A DNA stretch of 64,000 nucleotides from Roseibium sp. MMSF_3544 (GCF_030732845.1 NZ_JASHKA010000007.1:186001-250000), one strand, 5' to 3'; shown: positions 17,776 to 26,393, counted from the stretch's first letter. The notes: generated from the letters alone by a model not told the origin. Made by a program: numbers and translations.

Positions 17776-18519
17776 ATGTTACGGTCACTCAACAAACTCA
17801 CTGGGGCGCTTTGCCTTTTCGCCTTCGCAACTGCAGCAATTACGCCAACTGTCGTGGCGGCTGGGTCGGGTTCGGACCCGATCCTTCACATCATCGATCC
17901 GGAGAAAATGGCCAAGACGGCCGAAGCTCTGGAATCGCAGGACAAGGCAGGGACGGGCAAGAAACCTGTTCTGCACGTCCTTCGCAATGACGAAGAGACG
18001 TCGGGCAGCAAGGAAGCCAAAAAGGCGGCCACGAAACCAAAGTCGACAGCGAAGGCCACTTCGAAGGCCAAACCAAAAGCGACGACTAAAGTTACGAAAA
18101 AAGCGCCGGCCAAGAGCACGCAAGCTAAAAATATACCGGCCAAGAAGGAAGAATTTGCCAAGCTGATCCGCAAGGCGGCTTCCAAACACGGCGTTCCGAT
18201 CAATATCGCAAAAGCGGTTGTCGAAGTGGAAAGCAACTTCAATCCGCGGGCGCGCGGGCGCGCCGGCGAAGTCGGTCTCATGCAGATCAAGCCGGCGACC
18301 GCACGTGGCATCGGCTATCGCGGATCCACAAAGGCGCTTTATGATCCGGAAACCAATATCGAATGGGGCATGAAATACCTGGCCGGGGCGCATGAGCGAG
18401 CAGGAGGCGATCTTTGCGGCACGATCCTGCGTTACAATGCCGGACACTACGCCAAACGGATGAATCCGATCAGCCGCCGTTACTGCAGCAAGGTCAAGCG
18501 GATCATGGCATCCAGCTGA
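17776..18519 (+). CDS. Exported lytic transglycosylase with Lys/Ala-rich linker
   Basis: 247 residues. Signal peptide to about residue 28, then a short domain containing two PILHI/PVLHV-type repeats, a basic low-complexity linker (about 78-127; KKAATKPKSTAKATSKAKPK style, like histone H1 tails), and a C-terminal SLT domain (about 128-245). The catalytic Glu is E152 in VEVESNF, followed by GLMQIKPATARGIG and LRYNAGHY motifs. It cleaves glycan strands to 1,6-anhydro-MurNAc products. The linker probably spans or binds the murein or anionic envelope polymers. A strong terminator follows. Confidence 0.88.
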   Translation: MLRSLNKLTGALCLFAFATAAITPTVVAAGSGSDPILHIIDPEKMAKTAEALESQDKAGTGKKPVLHVLRNDEETSGSKEAKKAATKPKSTAKATSKAKPKATTKVTKKAPAKSTQAKNIPAKKEEFAKLIRKAASKHGVPINIAKAVVEVESNFNPRARGRAGEVGLMQIKPATARGIGYRGSTKALYDPETNIEWGMKYLAGAHERAGGDLCGTILRYNAGHYAKRMNPISRRYCSKVKRIMASS

Positions 18520-18584
18520 TTGCCTGGCAGGGCGGTCAGGCAAGACGTCAATTTCGACTGACCCTAGTATTCGTGGGCAAAGCG

Positions 18585-18615
18585 AAACCCCGCTGCCAAG
18601 GCAGCGGGGTTTTTT
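18585..18615 (+). terminator. Rho-independent terminator
   Basis: CCCCGCTGCC (18588-18597), AA loop, GGCAGCGGGG (18600-18609), with AAA before and six T after. A textbook terminator for the transglycosylase gene; the A/T symmetry lets it also serve the convergent PPOX gene. Confidence 0.9.
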
Positions 18616-18632
18616 GTTGGTCCGGTAAGTTT

Positions 18633-19307
18633 TCAGGCGAACTTGCGTCGCGCCGCCGGTATCGATGCCGGGATAGGCGTTCCGTCCGGCACATCATAGG
18701 CATTGAAGGGTTGTCCGAGTGCGGTGGTAACCGGAACGACACCAGCCCAAAGATCCGTTCCCAGATCAATTTTGTCATCGACAGGTCCACCGGTGCGCAC
18801 CTTTGTGCTCACGTGTTCCATGTCCATCTCAAGAACACCGGTTGCCTTGTGCTCCTTTTGTATCATCTCGCGGCATTCGTCCCAGCGACCGGGAAGCATG
18901 TGGTCGGTAATTGCCGCGAGTGCCATGATCTGCTCGTCGCGATCTTCAACCAACCGGGCCGTACCGTGCACGATGGCACACCGGTAGTTCATGGAATGGT
19001 GGAAGGCAGAGCGGGCGACAACGAGACCGTCGAGAAGCGTGACGGTCAGGCTCGCCGGGACACCCTTGGCATTGTCCTTGACGATCCGGGTTGTGCTGGC
19101 GCCGTGAATATAGAGTTTGTCCTCAACCCTGGCATAGACCATGGGGATCACCATCGGCCTGTCCTGGTGAATGAAGCCGCAATGCGCGACAAGGCCCGCG
19201 TCCAGGATTTCGTAAGCGAGGCCACGATCATAACTGCCCCGGTTCATTTGCCGGATTTTCGCATACCCTGGCAGGTCTGCCTCTTGACGTTTTTCCAAAG
19301 AGGACAT
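18633..19307 (-). CDS. Pyridoxamine 5'-phosphate oxidase-related flavoprotein (NimA-like)
   Basis: 224 residues with the split-barrel flavin-binding fold: RGSYDRGLAYEILDAGLVAHCGFIH, RPMVIPMVYARVEDKLYIHG, VARSAFHHSMNYRCAIVHGTA. This matches the PPOX group that includes 5-nitroimidazole reductases rather than true PdxH. It is divergently paired with a MocR regulator, which suggests a link to vitamin B6 or flavin chemistry. The ATG at 19307 has GGAG six bases upstream; an in-frame TTG at 19319 is ignored. Confidence 0.83.
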   Translation of the reverse strand: MSSLEKRQEADLPGYAKIRQMNRGSYDRGLAYEILDAGLVAHCGFIHQDRPMVIPMVYARVEDKLYIHGASTTRIVKDNAKGVPASLTVTLLDGLVVARSAFHHSMNYRCAIVHGTARLVEDRDEQIMALAAITDHMLPGRWDECREMIQKEHKATGVLEMDMEHVSTKVRTGGPVDDKIDLGTDLWAGVVPVTTALGQPFNAYDVPDGTPIPASIPAARRKFA

Positions 19308-19320
19308 GGCTTTCTCCAAG

Positions 19321-19363
19321 TGATTATTGGTCTTGTCAGCAAGTGTTTCCCTGATAAATTGGT
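19321..19363. promoter_or_regulatory. Candidate MocR operator (direct repeats)
   Basis: In the 82-bp spacer between the divergent genes the word TGAT-TATTGGT (19321-19331) recurs as TGAT-AAATTGGT (19352-19363), starts about 31 bp apart. MocR regulators such as PdxR and GabR are known to bind spaced direct repeats in such divergent regions. Confidence 0.45.
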
Positions 19364-19389
19364 TCAGTAAAAGATCCGGTTTTTAAAAA

Positions 19390-20859
19390 ATGAAAGAACC
19401 AGTTGTCCCCGAAGGTATCCTGACGTTGGACAGATCGGGACATGTTCCCCTGTCTGAGCAGATCTACCGCTCGTTTCGAAGCGCGGTCCGTGGCGGCTTG
19501 ATGCCTTCGGGGACCAGACTGCCGTCGACCCGACGGCTTGCCACGTCTCTCGGCGTTGCCAGAAACACCGTGAATGCAGCCTACGAGCTGCTTGAGGCAG
19601 AAGGCATAATTTCGGTCAAGGTGGGAGCGGCGTCGAGGATCACCGAAGGCTTGCCGCTTGAGGGCAGTCCGGGACGAAATGCGGAACCTCAGCACTCTCC
19701 GGGACTGTCCGGCCGCGGTCTGCAGATGTCGGAAAACGTGCGCGGCGAGGGGGCGGCGTCCCGCCACGGGGCGCTTCAACCGGGAGCCCCGGCGCTCGAT
19801 TGCTTTCCTTATGAGGAGTGGGCGCGGTGCTTGCGCCGTGCTGCCAGAATGGAGCGCAGCTCCGATCTTCAATATCAGAACTACTCCGGAATTCCTGCCT
19901 TGAAGCAACAGCTTGCGGACCATCTTGCCGCCGAGCGAGGCGTTCGGGCCGAGCCGGAACAGATCCTCATCACAAGCTCCATGCAGGCGAGCCTGTCCCT
20001 CTTGTCACAGGCGCTCGCAGATCCGGGAGACGAAGCCTGGCTCGAGGAACCGGGTTACCTCGGCGCCAGAACAGCTTTTCGGGTCGCAGGTCTGCGCATT
20101 CGGCCTTTGCCAACGGATCAGCTGGGTGCGGATGTCACCAGACTGGCGAACACGGGTGTGGCGCCCAGGCTGATATACGTGACGCCGTCGCACCAGTATC
20201 CGCTGGGGGTTCGAATGCCGCTGGCGCGTCGATTGGCGTTGCTTGAAGCGACACGCCTCGCCGGTGCCGTGATCCTGGAAGATGATTACGACAGTGAATT
20301 CCTGTTTTCGGGGCGCCCGGTCGCTGCGCTTTACGGATTGGCGGAAGAAGGTCAGGTCATCTATCTCGGCACGTTTTCAAAAAGCCTGATGCCGGGGCTT
20401 CGGGTGGCTTACTGTGTTGTCCCAGCGGTTTTGGTCGATCCACTGATGCGAATGCTGCGCAACATGGGGTGTGCAGCCAATGTCCAGGCGCAGGCTGCAC
20501 TCGCCCGGTTCATGGAAAGCGGCGCTTATCAGAAACACCTCAGGACCATCCGGAAAATCTATGAGGAGCGGGGTGCCCTGCTGGTTCGGAGCCTGACAGA
20601 GCGGCTTGGAAACCGGATCGAGGCCGAACCGCCGAATGGCAATGTTCAGGTTTCCGTGAAATTTCGCGGGCCTCTGAACGACATTGACGTTGCCAGAGCC
20701 ATGCAGGAGCGCGGATTTTCCGTGTCGCCGCTCAGCAATTGTTATCTGGGGGAAAACAGCCTGTCTGGTCTGATCATCGGTTTTGCGGATGCGACGCCAC
20801 AACAAATCGCCCAGGGGGTGAATGCCCTGGGCGCTATCCTGGATGAATTTCAGTCCTGA
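19390..20859 (+). CDS. MocR family (GntR + aminotransferase) transcriptional regulator
   Basis: 489 residues. N-terminal GntR winged helix (about 12-80; LSEQIYRSFRSAVRGGLMPSG, LPSTRRLATSLGVARNTVNAAYELLEAEG) fused to a fold-type I aminotransferase-like domain. The PLP lysine is K331 in GTFSKSLMPGLR, with DDYDSEF for cofactor contact. MocR proteins sense PLP or amino compounds. PdxR controls vitamin B6 genes and pairs with a divergent target, as here with the PPOX gene, so a PdxR-like role is plausible but unproven. Confidence 0.88.
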   Translation: MKEPVVPEGILTLDRSGHVPLSEQIYRSFRSAVRGGLMPSGTRLPSTRRLATSLGVARNTVNAAYELLEAEGIISVKVGAASRITEGLPLEGSPGRNAEPQHSPGLSGRGLQMSENVRGEGAASRHGALQPGAPALDCFPYEEWARCLRRAARMERSSDLQYQNYSGIPALKQQLADHLAAERGVRAEPEQILITSSMQASLSLLSQALADPGDEAWLEEPGYLGARTAFRVAGLRIRPLPTDQLGADVTRLANTGVAPRLIYVTPSHQYPLGVRMPLARRLALLEATRLAGAVILEDDYDSEFLFSGRPVAALYGLAEEGQVIYLGTFSKSLMPGLRVAYCVVPAVLVDPLMRMLRNMGCAANVQAQAALARFMESGAYQKHLRTIRKIYEERGALLVRSLTERLGNRIEAEPPNGNVQVSVKFRGPLNDIDVARAMQERGFSVSPLSNCYLGENSLSGLIIGFADATPQQIAQGVNALGAILDEFQS

Positions 20860-20870
20860 CAAGCTGTATG

Positions 20871-21521
20871 TCAGAGCCGCATTTTCGGCACGTCGCCTTG
20901 AACAATCAGACTGGCTTCCGTTGCCGAGATCACATCGTCAACAGACGCGTCCGGTCCGGTCTCCTTCAGAACCAGTCCGGCTTCTGTCGGTTCAATAACA
21001 GCCATCTCTGTGACGATAAGGCTGACCCGGCGCTGGGCGGTGAGGGGCAGGTTGCATTCCTTCAAGATCTTTGGCTTGCCCTTTGCAGTGTGCACCATTG
21101 CAACAACCACATGCTTCGCGCCGGCAACCAGATCCATGGCGCCACCCATACCGGGCACCATCTTGCCGGGGATCATCCAGTTGGCGAGATAACCGCGCTC
21201 GTCGATCTGGAGGCCGCCGAGAACGGTCATATCCAGGTGACCGCCGCGGATCAGGCCGAAGCTCATCGCGCTATCGATCGAAGCCGCACCGGGAACAGCA
21301 GTCACGAAACCGCCTCCGGCATCCGTCAGGTCCGGGTCCTCCATGCCTTCGGGAGGACGGGCACCAAGACCGATTACCCCGTTTTCAGCCTGGAAGAAGA
21401 CGTGAACTTCCTTTGGCAGATAGTTGGCAACCATCGAAGGCAGACCGATACCGAGATTGACGAGCGTATCGGGCTCAATTTCCTGAGCCACACGCCGGGC
21501 GATGATTTCCTTAGCTTCCAT
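20871..21521 (-). CDS. 3-oxoacid/acetate CoA-transferase, subunit B (AtoA-type)
   Basis: 216 residues. Catalytic Glu E46 in FFQAENGVIGLG, the residue that forms the glutamyl-CoA intermediate, and the DLVAGAKHVVVAMVHTAKGKPKIL segment typical of the beta subunit. Works with the subunit A gene just upstream, overlapping it by 11 bp, to move CoA between acyl donors such as acetoacetate and acetate or succinate. The ATG at 21521 is preferred over the longer frame. Convergent with the MocR gene, 11 bp apart. Confidence 0.9.
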   Translation of the reverse strand: MEAKEIIARRVAQEIEPDTLVNLGIGLPSMVANYLPKEVHVFFQAENGVIGLGARPPEGMEDPDLTDAGGGFVTAVPGAASIDSAMSFGLIRGGHLDMTVLGGLQIDERGYLANWMIPGKMVPGMGGAMDLVAGAKHVVVAMVHTAKGKPKILKECNLPLTAQRRVSLIVTEMAVIEPTEAGLVLKETGPDASVDDVISATEASLIVQGDVPKMRL

Positions 21522-22173
21522 CGGGCTGCCTCTCCAGAAGATAATCGACAAGAATGCCGGGGGTCTTCACGCTGTCCGGCGAAATGACACCGATCGGTAC
21601 AATGGTGTGCGGTTCGGCGATTACCGTTGCACCTGCAAGCGCCATGATCGGATTGAAATTGTGTGCTGTGAGCGAGTATTCCAGATTGCCCACGTAATCC
21701 GCCTGGTGCGCCGCAATCAGCGCAAAATCACCTGGGATCGGCTCTTCCAGAAGAAAGTCCTCACCATTTACCGACACCGTTTGCTTGCCGTCCGCCACCA
21801 GCGTTCCAATGCCCGTCGGCGTCAGGATGCCGCCAAGCCCGACACCTGCTGCCCTGATCCTTTCGACGAGCGTTCCCTGTGGAACCAGGTCGACTTCGAT
21901 CTCGCCGGAGATCATTTTCTGCTGGGTTTCGGGATTGAGACCGATATGAGAAGCGACCACTTTGGAAAGACAACCAGCTGTAACAAGTTTGCCGATCCCG
22001 CGGCCCGGCATCGCGGTATCGTTTGCAACAACGGTCAGGTCTTTTGCTCCCTTGTCGACGATGGCGTCAATCAGCCGGTGGGGTGACCCGACCCCCATGA
22101 AGCCGCCGATGAGCAGTGTCGATCCATCCGGAATGAGCTCGGCTGCTTCCGCGGCCTTGATCGCGTGTTTCAT
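21511..22173 (-). CDS. 3-oxoacid/acetate CoA-transferase, subunit A (AtoD-type)
   Basis: 220 residues. Contains LIGGFMGVGSPHRLIDAIV, VVANDTAMPGRGIGKLV, SHIGLNPETQQKMISGE and LTPTGIGT, very like E. coli AtoD and clearly the alpha subunit. Probably used in ketone-body or short-chain fatty-acid catabolism; whether the partner is acetate or succinate cannot be told. The ATG at 22173 follows GGGGA. First gene of a two-gene operon. Confidence 0.9.
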   Translation of the reverse strand: MKHAIKAAEAAELIPDGSTLLIGGFMGVGSPHRLIDAIVDKGAKDLTVVANDTAMPGRGIGKLVTAGCLSKVVASHIGLNPETQQKMISGEIEVDLVPQGTLVERIRAAGVGLGGILTPTGIGTLVADGKQTVSVNGEDFLLEEPIPGDFALIAAHQADYVGNLEYSLTAHNFNPIMALAGATVIAEPHTIVPIGVISPDSVKTPGILVDYLLERQPDGS

Positions 22174-22301
22174 GGTGCGTCCCCGCAATTCAACCCGTTA
22201 GCAGGACGTTAGCGTCTGAAACGCCTCGTGAAAAATGAAAATTGTGCGACGCAGTGGTACTACTGAGGCGAGCGGCAACTGCATTAGGGGGAAGCGGCTG
22301 A

Positions 22302-22883
22302 CTAAATGCCAGGCGTTTCAAAAAATCCGGCTCCGTAGTCCGCGGCAGCGAGTATCTTTTCGCTTGGCTGGCCCAGGCGCGCCAAGGCGTTCAAGCCCAA
22401 AAGGCACGACACCGCGAACGCTGCGAGATCACGTGCCTTGTCTTCGCTTAGGCTGTCATCGCGGGCAAGCGTATCGAATATGCGCTTTTCGAGCATGCCC
22501 ATGCGTTCACGCGCAATGGCCGCATCGTTCGTTTGCTCGCTCACCGTATTGCCTGATGAGGTCAGAAGAAGACATCCGCGCGGGATATTCCGGCTCATGA
22601 ATGTTCCAACGTGACGGATCAGCCCGGCAACGGCCTGGCGCGGGTCCGGAGCACTGTCCATATGGGACAAGCCAAGCTCGGTTGCCTCGTGCCAGTATTT
22701 TTCAAGGATCGTCGCAAAGACATCGTCCTTGGAGCCAAACGTTGCGTAAAAGCTGCCTCTCTTGATCCCGGCCGCCGCCTGCAAGTCGTCAATGGACGTA
22801 TTCTGGTATCCCTTCGTCCAAAAGACATCCACGAAGGCATCCAGAGCTTTGTCCATGTCAAAGGATTTGGGACGTCCGGCCAT
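22302..22883 (-). CDS. TetR/AcrR family transcriptional regulator
   Basis: 193 residues. N-terminal TetR helix-turn-helix (MDKALDAFVDVFWTKGYQNTSIDDLQAAAGIKRGSFYATFGSKDDVF) and a helical ligand domain with C104 in GCLLLTSSG, which resembles redox- or electrophile-sensing relatives such as NemR. Downstream of the decarboxylase gene in the same direction with a 53-bp spacer carrying a hairpin. The operon promoter at 23557-23585 carries a likely operator, so autoregulation is inferred. Confidence 0.88.
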   Translation of the reverse strand: MAGRPKSFDMDKALDAFVDVFWTKGYQNTSIDDLQAAAGIKRGSFYATFGSKDDVFATILEKYWHEATELGLSHMDSAPDPRQAVAGLIRHVGTFMSRNIPRGCLLLTSSGNTVSEQTNDAAIARERMGMLEKRIFDTLARDDSLSEDKARDLAAFAVSCLLGLNALARLGQPSEKILAAADYGAGFFETPGI

Positions 22884-22898
22884 TTTTCCTCGTTCTGA

Positions 22899-22932
22899 AC
22901 AGGCTCCGGCAATCGGGGTCGCCGGAGCCTGT
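22899..22932 (-). repeat. Intercistronic stem-loop (12-bp perfect stem)
   Basis: ACAGGCTCCGGC (22899-22910) pairs perfectly with GCCGGAGCCTGT (22921-22932) around a 10-base loop, between the decarboxylase stop and the tetR ribosome site. It lacks a T-run, so partial termination or mRNA stabilisation of the first cistron is likelier than full termination. Confidence 0.5.
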
Positions 22933-22936
22933 GCGA

Positions 22937-23503
22937 TTATGCAGCTGCGGTCGCAGCCGGTTTCCAGTCGAATTTCTGAAACGGAGCATCAACCGGTGTG
23001 TCCGCCAAGTGATTGACGTAATTTGACATGACTTTTTGGGCAACGCCAAGGATGACGTCAAGAACATGCCGCCTGGTGTAGCCCGCCGCCAGAAATGCCT
23101 CGACATCCGCATCGGAGACGACGCCGCGCTGGCGAACCACTTTCAGGGTAAACTGGCGCAGCGCCTCCAATTTCGCATCACCGATAGGTGCCGCATTTCT
23201 GAGCGCTTCGATGATGTCACCATCAACTTTCTGCATATGCGCAATCGCCGTATGGGCGGGGACACAATAGTGGCAGGCATGCTCGACGTTGATCGTCATC
23301 CAGACGACCGTTTGCTCGACCGGTGTCAGGCTTGTCTGCTGGAACAGCTCATGGAGCTTTTGATAGGCCTCCAGATGTTGCGGGGATTCTGCCATGACGG
23401 CATGCAGATTGGGGATCATGCCGAAAGCTTTCAGCGAACCGTCCAAAAGCGGTTTGCTGTCCTGCGGGGCGGAGTCCTGAGTATGAAGCGTGAAGTCGGT
23501 CAT
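22937..23503 (-). CDS. Carboxymuconolactone decarboxylase / AhpD-like family protein
   Basis: 188 residues. The AhpD-type redox centre is intact: EHACHYCVPAH with C77, C80 and H84. Such proteins reduce peroxides or other electrophiles through the CxxC pair; true gamma-carboxymuconolactone decarboxylases lack it. The ATG at 23503 is preceded by AGGAG, so it is preferred over the longer frame from 23530. First gene of the operon with tetR, which suggests induction by an oxidant or electrophile. Confidence 0.87.
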   Translation of the reverse strand: MTDFTLHTQDSAPQDSKPLLDGSLKAFGMIPNLHAVMAESPQHLEAYQKLHELFQQTSLTPVEQTVVWMTINVEHACHYCVPAHTAIAHMQKVDGDIIEALRNAAPIGDAKLEALRQFTLKVVRQRGVVSDADVEAFLAAGYTRRHVLDVILGVAQKVMSNYVNHLADTPVDAPFQKFDWKPAATAAA

Positions 23504-23556
23504 TTGCATCTCCTGTTGTGGTGGTCGCATCTGTGGTGCCGATCATCGGCAAACGC

Positions 23557-23585
23557 GATATAGGTATTCTGTACTGACTAGTCAA
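23557..23585 (-). promoter_or_regulatory. Sigma70-type promoter with overlapping TetR-like operator
   Basis: On the minus strand TTGACT (-35, 23585-23580), a 17-bp spacer and TATATC (-10, 23562-23557) lie about 55 bp before the decarboxylase start. The perfect palindrome TGACTAGTCA (23575-23584) overlaps the -35 box, as expected for a repressor operator. Confidence 0.65.
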
Positions 23586-23820
23586 AAATTAATCGATAAA
23601 AGAAAACGGCAAAAATCTGCGCGTTTATGCCAACTTCAATCAAACGTGATCAGGATCGTGCCATGCTCCGCCTGGGAGCTCTTGAAGGCCAAAGAGCAGC
23701 AACACGCTTGCAAGACGCAGATGCGCATACGGCCCGCAGATCGATGCTGGAGCTGCAGGAGATGCGGCTTGGAAACATCATAACTTCTTATGGAAACAGG
23801 CCGATCGGCTCTGCCTTTGC
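23586..23820. other. Spacer before rnpB
   Basis: The whole gene-free stretch runs 23504-23854. A 65-codon open frame at 23627-23824 lacks a ribosome site and known features, and runs into the rnpB promoter. I see no reliable gene. Confidence 0.4.
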
Positions 23821-23848
23821 TTGACCTTGGTCCGAAAGCCACTTAAGT
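23821..23848 (+). promoter_or_regulatory. Candidate rnpB promoter
   Basis: TTGACC (23821-23826) and TTAAGT (23843-23848) with a 16-bp spacer end about 6 bases before the first base of the RNase P RNA P1 stem region. The -35 is good; the -10 is weak. Confidence 0.5.
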
Positions 23849-23854
23849 CCGCAA

Positions 23855-24253
23855 GCGCCAGTCGGCCGGACAGCCGCTGCCGCAAGTGCCGAAAGGCCGC
23901 GGGGGAGGAAAGTCCGGGCTCCAAGGAAACACGGTGCCGGGTAACACCCGGCGAGGGCGACCTCAGGGAAAGTGCCACAGAAAGCAAACCGCCCCGGCGT
24001 GCCGGGGTAAGGGTGAAAGGGTGGGGTAAGAGCCCACCGCGCGGCTGGTAACAGCAGCGGCATGGCAAACCCCACCGGGAGCAAGACCGAATAGGGACAG
24101 CGCGGCTCCGGGAGCAATCCCGGGCCAGGCCGGTTTCCAGGCCAGTTGTCCGGGTTGGTTGCGCGAGGTGCCTGGCAACAGGCGTCCCAGATGAATGGCT
24201 GTCGCGTCCGCGAAAGCGGGCCATACAGAACCCGGCTTACAGGCCGGCTGGCT
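23855..24253 (+). ncRNA. rnpB: RNase P RNA, bacterial type A
   Basis: Catalytic RNA that trims 5' leaders from tRNA precursors. The conserved P4 half GAGGAAAGTCCGGGCTCC is at 23905-23922 and its partner region ACAGAACCCGGCTTAC at 24225-24240. GAATAGGGACAG lies between, as expected. The P1 helix closes the molecule: 23857-23867 (GCCAGTCGGCC) pairs with 24242-24252 (GGCCGGCTGGC) with one G-U. A run of seven T (24253-24259) ends transcription. Ends are set from P1 and are good to a few bases. Confidence 0.95.
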
Positions 24254-24264
24254 TTTTTTGTTGT

Positions 24265-25752
24265 TCATCCCGCCGAATATTGCGGCGCGCTTGCCAGAAA
24301 CGTTCCGTAGGCATCTGCGTCCGGATAGGAGAACTGCTCGGCAATCGGATTTGAGCGCTTCACTTTGGCTGCGCCCATGTCCGAAAGCAGCTCATCGAAG
24401 TGCCGGAAATGGAACGGTGCAGAACAAAGACCACCATAAACCTTGGCTGCGGGGCGTTCCGTTCGGCGCCACACCAGCATGTCATCGATGTTCTTCTTCA
24501 TTTCCTCTGCGCTGGGCTGCTTTGCCAGCTTGCCGTCCGCATAGCGTACCAGCCAGTTTGCGATCATTTCAGCCGACAAAATCGTGCAGAAGCTGGAGTT
24601 GAAGCCGACAAATCCCATGTCCGGCAAATCCGGGTTCACGGCAAGGCGGTAGACACGATACTGTCCGTCCGGCTCGATCAGCTTGTCCTGAAATTCCTGT
24701 GCCAGATAAGGAACGCCGAGTTTCCAGCCGACGGCCAGGATCGACACGTCGCAAGGCACCCGATCACCGTTGGTGAGAACAACTTCGCCGTTCTCATAGC
24801 GATCATAGGTTCCTCGGATCGGTTTGATCGAGCCATCCTCAAACCCTTCAAACAGGCCCGGCGTCACGATCGGCAATGAGCAGGAGGCGTCCTTTTCAAT
24901 CGGAACATCAGGCACCATGTCCCACTTCTTCAACTTGAGCTGAAGCTTGAGCAGGGTCTCAAGGCCGCGGAAATTCGCCCAGATCAGCGGTTTGAAAGCT
25001 GTAAACATTGCTTTGCCGAGAGGTGTACCGCCCCAGCCGTTGAACTGCTGTTCCTGAGCCCGCATGTACAACAACCGTTTGAAATTGATCCCGCCGACAT
25101 AGTAGGGCACCCGCCAGACCGGTTCGCGGTAGACAAGTGTCACGGATTTCGCGCCGTTCCTGGCGGCATTGACAACGATATCGGTGGCGGACTTGGAACC
25201 TCCGAGAACGACAATGTTCTTGTCCCTGACCAGTGCCGGATCGGTATATTCGGAGCTGTGCATGACCTTGCCGCCGGCGGCCGTGAACGCGTCCTGACCC
25301 GGATGGGTGAGGATGTTCTTGTCCGAGAACTGGCCGGTGCAGACCGCAACGAAATCAAAGTCCTGTGTCCAGGTTTTGCCGGCTGCTTCCAGCTCAAGCG
25401 TCCAGCCGGGCAGGCCATCTTGCCTGCGGTCCATGGAGACGACATTGGTGTTTAGCTGAAACAGCCGTGCCAATTTGTGCTTGGCGGCATAGGCATGAAG
25501 GTAGGCATGCACCTGTGGGCCTTTGGGCCATTCGGGGTAGTCCCCGGGCATGGCAAGATCGGTATAGCGGTAGAGATCTTTCGGCGATTGGGTCTGCACA
25601 TCGGGATAGGACCGCGAGAGTTCCCACACGCCTCCGAAATCGTGGCTTCGTTCAAAACCGAAAACCCTGTGCCCACGTTCGTCAAAGGCCTTGGCGGCGG
25701 CAAGACCGCTCACACCGCCACCGATAACGGCAACGTTCTTGCGTTTCGTCAT
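24265..25752 (-). CDS. Flavin-containing monooxygenase
   Basis: 495 residues. FAD Rossmann motif near the N-terminus (VAVIGGGVSGLAAAKAF), NADPH site in VVLGGSKSATDIVV, and the FMO/BVMO-like HSSEY segment. It oxygenates soft nucleophiles (N or S) or ketones using NADPH and O2; the substrate is unknown. It sits 30 bp downstream of a cupin gene in the same direction and opposite an AraC regulator, so the pair is likely one regulated operon. The 3' end is only a few bases from the rnpB terminator. Confidence 0.88.
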   Translation of the reverse strand: MTKRKNVAVIGGGVSGLAAAKAFDERGHRVFGFERSHDFGGVWELSRSYPDVQTQSPKDLYRYTDLAMPGDYPEWPKGPQVHAYLHAYAAKHKLARLFQLNTNVVSMDRRQDGLPGWTLELEAAGKTWTQDFDFVAVCTGQFSDKNILTHPGQDAFTAAGGKVMHSSEYTDPALVRDKNIVVLGGSKSATDIVVNAARNGAKSVTLVYREPVWRVPYYVGGINFKRLLYMRAQEQQFNGWGGTPLGKAMFTAFKPLIWANFRGLETLLKLQLKLKKWDMVPDVPIEKDASCSLPIVTPGLFEGFEDGSIKPIRGTYDRYENGEVVLTNGDRVPCDVSILAVGWKLGVPYLAQEFQDKLIEPDGQYRVYRLAVNPDLPDMGFVGFNSSFCTILSAEMIANWLVRYADGKLAKQPSAEEMKKNIDDMLVWRRTERPAAKVYGGLCSAPFHFRHFDELLSDMGAAKVKRSNPIAEQFSYPDADAYGTFLASAPQYSAG

Positions 25753-25782
25753 GGTCAGCTTCCTCCTGTTCGTACCTGCGTT

Positions 25783-26229
25783 TCAGGCCTGGTCCGGTGG
25801 TGGAAGAAAATCGACCTCGTGCAATGCTGAAAGCCTGACAAGTTCCTGAGGGTCGGTGATGCCGTCGAGCGCTCCGAAGAGATCGAACAGCTTTCGTGCC
25901 GGAGCGACCCCAAAGACGCATGTCGCTGTCTTGCCGGAGCGATTGAAGATCCCGTGCGCTTCACCCATCGGCATGCGCACCGTGTCGCCGGCCTTCGCCG
26001 TGTGAGTCTGTCCGCCCATCTCCACTTCAAGTTCACCGTCCAGCATGACGATCCACTCGTCCTGTGTGGGGTGAATATGGGGCGGCACGAACGTGTCCGC
26101 AGGGACAACGGCGTGCCAGATGAAGGCGTTGGTGGAATGAACCTTGGGTGTGTAGGTGTGACCGACGACGTTCCAGCTTGTGCCGTCGAGACCTGCCTCG
26201 GCAGATGTGATGCCAGCTCCGTTTTGCAT
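25783..26229 (-). CDS. Cupin domain protein
   Basis: 148 residues forming one cupin barrel. Motif 1 is PPHIHPTQDEWIVMLDGELEVEMGG (metal ligands H51, H53 and E58), motif 2 GDTVRMPMGEAHGIFN. Single-domain cupins can be dioxygenases, isomerases or ligand sensors; none can be assigned. The ATG at 26229 has GAGGGG at ideal spacing, so the longer frame upstream, which would run across the AraC promoter, is rejected. Upstream partner of the monooxygenase gene. Confidence 0.85.
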   Translation of the reverse strand: MQNGAGITSAEAGLDGTSWNVVGHTYTPKVHSTNAFIWHAVVPADTFVPPHIHPTQDEWIVMLDGELEVEMGGQTHTAKAGDTVRMPMGEAHGIFNRSGKTATCVFGVAPARKLFDLFGALDGITDPQELVRLSALHEVDFLPPPDQA

Positions 26230-26393
26230 TTTGTTCCCCTCACTCATGCGGTGTGTTGGCGATAAAATGCTAAGCGAGACCGGCGGATTGGTTTTATCCG
26301 GAATGCGAAAAAAACTGACCCGGTGCATTAAAGTGCCGCAGTGCAGGTTTTCAAATACTTGAATGAAACCGTGGACGGAGGCATCCTTTGGGC

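Noticed and set aside
20808..20833. 9-bp stem-loop in the last codons of the MocR gene
   Set aside because: It is coding, lacks a T-run, and the downstream gene is convergent; no clear regulatory role.
23627..23824. 65-codon open frame before rnpB
   Set aside because: No ribosome site, no recognisable features, and its end overlaps the rnpB promoter.
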